Shown here piece after piece: positions 59,071-64,000 of a stretch of DNA of 64,000 nt. Under the pieces are notes generated by a model. That model ran no database searches and had not been told where the DNA came from. It worked only from the letters and a program-made list of their open reading frames with translations. Both the position numbers and the translations under genes were made by a program. The stretch is from NCBI RefSeq assembly GCF_014201675.1, contig NZ_JACHEZ010000004.1:1-64000 (forward strand), read 5' to 3'. The DNA is from Oceanithermus desulfurans. Lineage in GTDB: Bacteria > Deinococcota > Deinococci > Deinococcales > Marinithermaceae. The number at the start of each line of letters is the position of its first letter. Within the stretch, counting starts at the first letter, position 1.

Positions 59071-60035
59071 TCTTTCACGGCGGACCCGACGGAGGCCCCG
59101 AGCCGCGCTTCGACTTTTCCAGCAACGCCAACGCCCTGGGTCCCAACCCGGTGGTGCTCGAGGCCGTGCGCGCGGCCGACCTGAGCCGCTACCCGGACCC
59201 TGCCTACACGGCGTTACGGACCCGGCTGGGGGCGTGGCACGGGGTCCCCGCCGGCCGCGTGGTGGTGGGGGCGGGGGCGAGCGAGCTGATTCACCGCGTG
59301 GTGCGGGTCTTCGGCGGGCCGGTGCTCACGCTCGAGCCCACCTTCGGCGAGTACGCCGCCGCGGCCCGCGCGGCGGGGGTTGAACACCTCGCCACCTACG
59401 GGCCGGAGGCCTTCCTCGAGGCGCTCCCGGGCGCCGGGGTGGCCTTCCTCGCCCAGCCCGACAACCCCAGCGGCGAGGTCCACGAGGCCGCCTTTCTGGA
59501 CGAAGCGTCGCGTCGCGCCCGCGAGGGCGGGGCGCGGCTCGTCGTCGACCTGGCCTACGCGCCTTTGGTGGAGGGAGACGCCCCCCGGCCCGCGGAGGCG
59601 TTGCAGCTGCACGCTCCCAACAAGGCGCACGGGTTGGTGGGCGTGCGCGCCGGCTACCTCGTGCTGCCGCCCGGTCTGGCGGCGCCGCTGGTGGAAGCGG
59701 CGCCTTCCTGGGTGATCGGGCCCGCCGCCGTCGCCTTCCTGGAAGCCCAGGCGGGCGAGGCGGCGCGCGCCTGGGTGCGTTCCACGCGCCCGCGGCTGTG
59801 GCTCTGGCGCCGCAGCCTGGCGGCGAGCCTGCGCGCCCTCGGTTACGAGGTGCGCGAGGGCGCGGCCAACTTCCTGATGGCGCGCCTGGGTGCGGCCGCG
59901 GCCGGCCGCCTGAGGCGGCGCTCGATCCGGGTGCGCCCCCTGGACGACAAGGGGCTGCCCGACTGGGCGCGTCTCTCCGCCCAGCCGCCCGCGGCCCAGC
60001 AGGCCCTGCTGCGCGCCGCCCAGGAGTCCTCATGA
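59058..60035 (+). CDS. cobD: CobD/HisC-like PLP aminotransferase (threonine-phosphate decarboxylase)
   Basis: 325 residues, fold-type I PLP enzyme. FDFSSNANALGPNPVVLEAV, RYPDPAYTALRTRLGAWHGV, VGAGASELIHRVVRVF, FLAQPDNPSGEVH, RLVVDLAYAPLVEG, and the PLP lysine in HAPNKAHGLVGVRAGY. Genomic position next to cbiB points to L-threonine-O-3-phosphate decarboxylase (CobD), which makes aminopropanol phosphate, rather than histidinol-phosphate aminotransferase. At 325 residues it is a little short for CobD. Start GTG 59058; GTG 59067 is also possible. Confidence 0.87.
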   Translation: MGVVIFHGGPDGGPEPRFDFSSNANALGPNPVVLEAVRAADLSRYPDPAYTALRTRLGAWHGVPAGRVVVGAGASELIHRVVRVFGGPVLTLEPTFGEYAAAARAAGVEHLATYGPEAFLEALPGAGVAFLAQPDNPSGEVHEAAFLDEASRRAREGGARLVVDLAYAPLVEGDAPRPAEALQLHAPNKAHGLVGVRAGYLVLPPGLAAPLVEAAPSWVIGPAAVAFLEAQAGEAARAWVRSTRPRLWLWRRSLAASLRALGYEVREGAANFLMARLGAAAAGRLRRRSIRVRPLDDKGLPDWARLSAQPPAAQQALLRAAQESS

Positions 60036-60778
60036 CCGGAGCGGTATCATCAGGCGCAGGCATGGAAGGAGCCCACTTCCTCTTCATCGACGAGACCGGC
60101 GTGCTGAGCCGCGACCGGCGCCAGCCCTTCTTTGGTCTGGGGCTGTTGCGCACCGCCGACACCGCGGCGCTCTCGGCCGAGCTGCACGCGCTCCTGCAGC
60201 GGGCGCGCGGCCGCATCCACCCGCGCTTCGAGTTCAAGTTCACCCGCATCGGCCGCCGCAGCGCCTGGGTCTACCGCGAGCTGGTGGACCTCTTCTTTGC
60301 CCTACCGGGCTTGGGGTTCAAGGCCTGGGTCTTCGACAAGCGGGGTCCGGACTTCGACCCCGGGCGCAACTACGGCGGCCTCTGGGAGGCCCAGATCGCC
60401 TACAGCCGCCGCCTGATCGAAAGCGCCCTGGCCGACGGCGCCTACGGGGTGGTCATCGCCGACCACGTGACCAAGCCGCGGGAGTCGCAGCGCTACTTCG
60501 AGCGCGAGGTGCGCCGCCACCCCCGGGTGCTCAACGCCCTCATGCTCGATTCCAACGCCACCCTCTACGTGCAGCTGGCCGACGTGCTCTTGGGGTTGGT
60601 GGTCTACGACTGCAAGGTGCGCGCCGGCGTGGCCGCGTCGAATCCGGTCAAGCAGGAGGTCGCCCGCCACCTGGCCGAACGCGTGGGTGTGACCGAGCTC
60701 TGCCGGCCTCACACCCGGCGCGAGCCGCCCTATTTTGGGGTGCGCCTGGTGGCGCCGTCGGGAGGAGCCGAGCCGTGA
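60032..60778 (+). CDS. DUF3800 protein inside the cobalamin operon
   Basis: 248 residues. FLFIDETGVLSRDRRQPFFG carries the family's Asp-Glu (Asp20, Glu21), then FEFKFTRIGRRSAWVYRELV, VIADHVTKPRESQRYFEREV, and LMLDSNATLYVQLADVLLGL. DUF3800 proteins have an RNase H-like fold with acidic active-site residues and are often found near mobile or defence genes. I chose ATG 60032, which overlaps the cobD stop and has AGGAG five bases upstream; ATG 60062 is the alternative. Overlaps cobC by four bases, so it is fully inside the operon. No known step of cobamide synthesis fits. Confidence 0.85.
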   Translation: MTGAVSSGAGMEGAHFLFIDETGVLSRDRRQPFFGLGLLRTADTAALSAELHALLQRARGRIHPRFEFKFTRIGRRSAWVYRELVDLFFALPGLGFKAWVFDKRGPDFDPGRNYGGLWEAQIAYSRRLIESALADGAYGVVIADHVTKPRESQRYFEREVRRHPRVLNALMLDSNATLYVQLADVLLGLVVYDCKVRAGVAASNPVKQEVARHLAERVGVTELCRPHTRREPPYFGVRLVAPSGGAEP

Positions 60779-61308
60779 AGACCCTGTTCCTGATCCGCCA
60801 CGGCGAGAACATCTGGAACCGCGAGCACCGCCTGGGCGGCTGGACCGACGTGCCGCTGACGCCGCTGGGGCGCCGGCAGGCGGCGGCGCTCGCGCCGCAG
60901 CTCGCCGGCGAGCGTTTCGACGCCGTCTGGGCAAGCGACCTGGTGCGGGCCTGGAAGACGGCCGAGCTGGCGGGCTTCGCGCCCGAGCGGGTCCCCGATC
61001 TGCGCGAGATCCACTTCGGCCTGCTCGAGGGTCGCCGCTGGGAGACCCTGGAGCCCGAGGTGCAGGAGGCGATGATGGGTTTCGAGCGCTTCCGCGCCCC
61101 CGGCGGCGAGGCGACGCTCGAAGTTCTGGAGCGTGTGAGCGCCTTCGTGGACGCACTGCCGGCGGGGCGGCACCTGATCTTCAGCCACGCCGGGGTGATG
61201 CGCGCGCTGCTCTGGCTCTCCGGAGACCTGCAGATCGTTCCCCACACCACCGTCTACGTCTACGAATGGCCGGCCAGGCGCCTGGTGGAGGTATGGCGCG
61301 ACGCCTAG
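60775..61308 (+). CDS. cobC: Alpha-ribazole phosphatase-like histidine phosphatase
   Basis: 177 residues, histidine phosphatase (phosphoglycerate-mutase) superfamily. FLIRHGENIWNREHRLGGWT with phospho-acceptor His9, FDAVWASDLVRAWKTAEL, REIHFGLLEGRRWETLEPEV with the acid Glu85, and HLIFSHAGVMRALL with His138. In this operon it most likely removes phosphate from alpha-ribazole phosphate or adenosylcobalamin phosphate (CobC). GTG overlaps the DUF3800 stop; its end overlaps cobQU by 16 bases. Confidence 0.9.
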   Translation: MKTLFLIRHGENIWNREHRLGGWTDVPLTPLGRRQAAALAPQLAGERFDAVWASDLVRAWKTAELAGFAPERVPDLREIHFGLLEGRRWETLEPEVQEAMMGFERFRAPGGEATLEVLERVSAFVDALPAGRHLIFSHAGVMRALLWLSGDLQIVPHTTVYVYEWPARRLVEVWRDA

Positions 61309-63272
61309 CCCCGGTGCTGATGGTCCAGGGGACCACCTCGGGCGCCGGCAAGAGCCTGCTGGTCACCGCGCTGGCCCGCTGGTTCGCGCGCCGGGGCTTG
61401 CGGGTGGCCCCCTTCAAGGCGCAGAACATGTCGAACCACGCCCGCGTGGCCGCGGGCGGCGAGATGGGCAGCGCCCAGTACCTGCAGGCGCGGGCGGCCG
61501 GGGCGGTGCCCGAGGTGCGGATGAACCCGGTGCTGCTCAAGCCCGAGGCCGATACCCGCAGCCAGGTGGTGGTGCTGGGGCGGTACGACCCCGGGCTCTC
61601 GCGCACGCCCTGGACCGAGCGGAAGTCGCGGCTCTGGCCGCTGGTGCGGGAGAGTCTGCGGGCGCTGCGCGAGGAGTACGAGCTGATCGTCGCCGAGGGC
61701 GCGGGCAGCCCCGCCGAGGTCAACCTGCGCGCCGGCGACATCGTCAACATGGCCGTCGCGCGCGAGGCGGGCGCGGCGGTGCTGCTGGTGGCTGACATCG
61801 ACCGCGGCGGCGCCTTCGCCCACCTTTGGGGCACCTGGAGCCTGCTCGCGCCCGAGGAACGGGCGCTGGTGCGCGGCTTCGTCCTCAACAAGTTTCGCGG
61901 CGACGCCGGCCTGCTGGCCCCCGCCCCCGATTTGCTCGAGCGCTGGACCGGGGTGCCCACGCTGGGGGTGCTGCCCTACCTGCGCCACCACCTCCCCGAC
62001 GAGGATGCGCCCCTCCTCGGTCACGCGGCGTCCGCGGAGGGGCCCCGGGTGGCCATCGTCGCCTACCCCTACGCCTCCAACCTCGACGAGTTCTGGCCGC
62101 TCGCGGAGCTGGCGCGGGTGGAGCTGGTACGGGAGCCGGCGGCGCTCGCGGACGCGGAACTGGTCGTGCTGCCGGGCTCCAAGCACGTCGCCGCCAGCGC
62201 CGCCTGGCTGGCGTCGAGCGGCATGGGCCGCGCCGTAAAGGAGCACGCCGAGTCCGGAAAACCGGTCCTGGGCGTCTGCGGCGGGTTGCAGCTTCTGGGG
62301 CGCGAGGTGCAGGACCCTGAGGGGGTCGAGGGCGCGGCGGAGGGGCTGGGCCTGCTGGAGCTCGAGACGACGATGGATCCCCAGAAGACGGTGCGGCGCA
62401 CGCGGGCGCGCTTCGCCGCGCTCGAGGGTTTCTGGGCGCCGCTGGCGGGCCTGGAGGTCGCCGGCTACGAGATCCACCACGGCCACAGCCGCGCCGGCGG
62501 CGCGACCCGCGAGGCGATGGCCGGCGGGCTGGCCTTCGCCCGGGGGAACGTGCTGGGCGTCTACCTGCACGGCCTCTTCGAGGACCCGGCGGTGCAGCGG
62601 GCCCTCTTCGGCCGCGCGGCCGCGGGCCTGGAGGCCGAGTTCGAGCGGCTGGCGGACGCGCTGGAAGCGCATCTGGACATGGACCGCATCGAGGCGCTGG
62701 CCCTTGGGGAAAGCGCGCCCGCGAAGGCGGCGGGCACGGCGCCCGGGGAGCCGCCCGGGGGGCCGCGGCTCGTTCTTTACCTGGGCGGGGCGCGGGCGGG
62801 CAAGAGCGCGGCGGCGCTGGCCCGGGCGCGGGCGCTGGGGGGCGAGGCCGTCAGCTTCGTCGCCACCGCCGAGGCGGGCGACGAGGAGATGGCCGCGCGG
62901 GCGGCGGCCCACCGGGCCGAGCGGCCCGCGGCCTGGGAGACGATCGAAGAACCCCGCGACGCCGCGGCGGCGCTCGCGCGCGCGCGGCACGACGTCGTCG
63001 TGCTCGACTGTCTGACCCTGCTCGTGAGCAACCTTTTGCTGGATGGCGGCGAGGCGGCGGTACGGGAGGGCGTAGAGGCGCTGCTCGCCGCCTGGCGCGA
63101 AAGCGGCAAGACGCTGATCGTGGTCAGCAACGAGGTGGGGATGGGCATCGTGCCAACGGTCGCTTTGGCCCGGCGCTACCGCGACCTGCTGGGCTGGACC
63201 AACCGCACCGTGGCCGCGGCGGCGGACGAGGTGCGGTTGGTGGTGGCGGGGCGGGAGCTGCCGCTCGGGTAG
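61293..63272 (+). CDS. cobQ-cobU: CobQ-CobU fusion: cobyric acid synthase joined to cobinamide kinase/GTP transferase
   Basis: 659 residues in one open frame. Residues 1-470 are CobQ: VQGTTSGAGKSLLVTALARW, PFKAQNMSNHARVAAGGEMG, VLLKPEADTRSQVVVLGRYD, VADIDRGGAFAHLWGTW, amidotransferase Cys329 (LGVCGGLQLLG) and His426 (VYLHGLFED). A roughly 20-residue Ala/Gly/Pro linker (473-491) follows. Residues 492-659 are CobU: P-loop GGARAGKS (498-505), His540 in AAHRAERPAAWETIEEP, DCLTLLVSNLLL, VVSNEVGMGIVP, RRYRDLLGWTNRTVAAAADE. There is no stop and no in-frame ATG/GTG in the linker. Joins amidation of adenosylcobyrinate to activation of adenosylcobinamide. Start is uncertain: ATG 61293 or GTG 61314. Confidence 0.92.
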   Translation: MARRLAPVLMVQGTTSGAGKSLLVTALARWFARRGLRVAPFKAQNMSNHARVAAGGEMGSAQYLQARAAGAVPEVRMNPVLLKPEADTRSQVVVLGRYDPGLSRTPWTERKSRLWPLVRESLRALREEYELIVAEGAGSPAEVNLRAGDIVNMAVAREAGAAVLLVADIDRGGAFAHLWGTWSLLAPEERALVRGFVLNKFRGDAGLLAPAPDLLERWTGVPTLGVLPYLRHHLPDEDAPLLGHAASAEGPRVAIVAYPYASNLDEFWPLAELARVELVREPAALADAELVVLPGSKHVAASAAWLASSGMGRAVKEHAESGKPVLGVCGGLQLLGREVQDPEGVEGAAEGLGLLELETTMDPQKTVRRTRARFAALEGFWAPLAGLEVAGYEIHHGHSRAGGATREAMAGGLAFARGNVLGVYLHGLFEDPAVQRALFGRAAAGLEAEFERLADALEAHLDMDRIEALALGESAPAKAAGTAPGEPPGGPRLVLYLGGARAGKSAAALARARALGGEAVSFVATAEAGDEEMAARAAAHRAERPAAWETIEEPRDAAAALARARHDVVVLDCLTLLVSNLLLDGGEAAVREGVEALLAAWRESGKTLIVVSNEVGMGIVPTVALARRYRDLLGWTNRTVAAAADEVRLVVAGRELPLG

Positions 63273-63275
63273 GCT
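63270..63275 (+). promoter_or_regulatory. -10 box of the GNAT gene, made from the cobQU stop codon
   Basis: TAGGCT, nine bases before the ATG at 63285. The TAG ends cobQU. Confidence 0.45.
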
Positions 63276-63284
63276 GGGGGAAGG

Positions 63285-63854
63285 ATGCGGCTACCCCGCG
63301 AGCTCGAGACCGAGCGGTTGCGCCTGCGCGCCCCGCGCCCGGACGATCAGGGCTTCCTCGAAGGGCTGTTCTCCGACCCCGGCGTCGTGCGTTTCCTCAG
63401 CTTCGAGCCCGTCACCGAGCCCGAGCGCATTCGGGCGATGCTGAGCGCTTTCACGGCCGCCTGGGCCCGCCACGGCGGCGATCTGTCCGTGGAAAAGCAG
63501 GGGTTCCTCTACCTGCTGGAGCGCCGTTCCGACCGGGCGACGCTGGGCACGCTGGGGGTGCGCAAGGAAACCTACGGCTACGAGCTTAGCTACGCGCTGG
63601 CGCGGTCGGCCTGGGGCCACGGCTACATGCCCGAGGCGGTGCGGGCCGTGGCCGACTGGCTCTTGGCCCACGGCGCCTGGCGCGTCTTCGCCACCTGCCA
63701 CGTGGACAACACCGGGTCGCAGCGCGTCCTGGAAAAAGCGGGTTTCGAGCGTGAGGGTCGGATGCGCCGCTACTTCACCTTTCCCAACCTGGGCCCGGAG
63801 CCGGCCGACGGCTACCTCTACGCCAAAGTAACCCCCGCGCGCCGTTCGCCCTGA
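63285..63854 (+). CDS. GNAT family N-acetyltransferase (RimJ/RimL type)
   Basis: 189 residues. LPRELETERLRLRAPRPDDQ, GTLGVRKETYGYELSYALAR, SAWGHGYMPEAVRAVADWLL, ACHVDNTGSQRVLEKAGF, and EREGRMRRYFTFPNLGPE are the typical RimJ-like layout, with an altered acetyl-CoA loop (SAWGHGYM). Likely acetylates a protein N-terminus or small molecule; the substrate is unknown. ATG with GGGGGAAGG upstream and a TAGGCT box. The last gene in the forward direction. Confidence 0.9.
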   Translation: MRLPRELETERLRLRAPRPDDQGFLEGLFSDPGVVRFLSFEPVTEPERIRAMLSAFTAAWARHGGDLSVEKQGFLYLLERRSDRATLGTLGVRKETYGYELSYALARSAWGHGYMPEAVRAVADWLLAHGAWRVFATCHVDNTGSQRVLEKAGFEREGRMRRYFTFPNLGPEPADGYLYAKVTPARRSP

Positions 63855-63869
63855 GGCGGCGCGCGGGGG
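63832..63869. terminator. Bidirectional hairpin over the GNAT stop
   Basis: 13-base perfect arms (63832-63844 / 63857-63869), 12-base loop that holds the stop codon. Lies between two convergent genes; no T-tract. Confidence 0.6.
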
Positions 63870-63891
63870 GACGCGGGCCCGTGCGGGGTCG

Positions 63892-64000
63892 CTATTCCTT
63901 TTCTTCCACCAGGGCCTTCCACTCGAGGTAGACCTGCTGCGGCGTCAGTTTGAGGCCGCGTTCCTTGGCCACCTCCTCGGCGGTGTAGGGCTTGAAGTCC
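63892..64000 (-). CDS. C-terminal end of an unidentified protein (partial)
   Basis: Reverse-strand frame open to the right edge; the last 36 codons are visible (DFKPYTAEEVAKERGLKLTP, then QQVYLEWKALVEEKE and TAG). Helical, charged. Too little remains to name it. Its stop lies 38 bases from the GNAT stop, with a shared hairpin between. Confidence 0.6.
   Translation of the reverse strand, partial: DFKPYTAEEVAKERGLKLTPQQVYLEWKALVEEKE

Noticed and set aside
60032-60778. DUF3800 as a sign of a defence island
   Set aside because: All neighbours are cobalamin genes with overlapping frames; no restriction, toxin or phage gene is near.

Overview
The window is very GC-rich DNA packed with genes on both strands. 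It reads as a thermophilic member of the Deinococcota, most likely of the Thermaceae (Oceanithermus/Marinithermus/Thermus-like). The reasons are the very high G+C, the GlnK without the uridylylated tyrosine, HisG of the short HisZ-dependent type, the RelA/SpoT, TrmH and M29 aminopeptidase types, and above all the many genes whose -10 box lies six or seven bases before the start codon (leaderless mRNAs). The genus is an inference; nothing in the window fixes it.

Layout. 1-5.0 kb (reverse): a lineage-type operon of a roadblock-like protein, a three-helix membrane protein and a coiled-coil protein, then a MoaD-MoaE fusion behind hrcA. 5-7.7 kb: M29 aminopeptidase and an AlbA_2/RecG-like regulator. 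7.8-9.6 kb: amtB-glnK with a good sigma-70 promoter. 9.6-13.3 kb: a DegV-like protein, a nitrilase overlapping nadE, a CBS protein and an esterase. 13.4-18.3 kb: a DUF4388 protein, an alanine/Na+ symporter, ubiX, ispD, a small protein of five exact 18-residue repeats, tRNA-Gly(GCC) and ferredoxin-NADP reductase.

18.4-27.9 kb (reverse) is the most interesting region. One operon holds an RpiR-family regulator, a Tat-exported sugar-binding protein, an ABC ATPase and permease, mtnA, mtnK, a ribulose-phosphate-epimerase-like protein, an LsrF/DhnA-type class I aldolase and a zinc alcohol dehydrogenase. Together they can be read as import of methylthioribose (or 5-deoxyribose), phosphorylation, isomerisation, aldol cleavage to DHAP plus a short aldehyde, and reduction of that aldehyde. 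This looks like a class I aldolase version of the DHAP shunt, assembled from Mtn-type and Lsr-type parts.

28-44.4 kb: sfsA, hisZ-hisG, two paralogous surface lipoproteins on either side of trmH (the second is cut by an in-frame TAG), a HAD protein, purB, rmuC, a CDGSH protein, a methyltransferase, a YjbQ protein, a lone PD-(D/E)XK protein, a DUF92 protein and relA/spoT. 44.4-49.8 kb: tRNA-Leu(GAG), a DUF4832/DUF4874-like lipoprotein, two tandem DUF2207-type membrane proteins and LemA. 50.1-52.2 kb: a secreted collagen-like protein whose Gly-X-Y rod is broken twice by a 31-residue, cysteine-flanked EF-hand/dockerin-like insert, under an AT-rich upstream region.

52.2-63.3 kb: a cobalamin riboswitch with a transcription terminator, followed by btuFCD, an unknown 120-residue protein, cobO, a hydrolase, cobB/cbiA, cbiB, a CobD-like aminotransferase, a DUF3800 protein, cobC and a single-chain CobQ-CobU fusion: corrinoid uptake plus the late steps of cobamide assembly. 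The window ends in a GNAT acetyltransferase and the C-terminus of an unidentified reverse-strand gene. No rRNA, CRISPR array, insertion sequence or prophage was seen.
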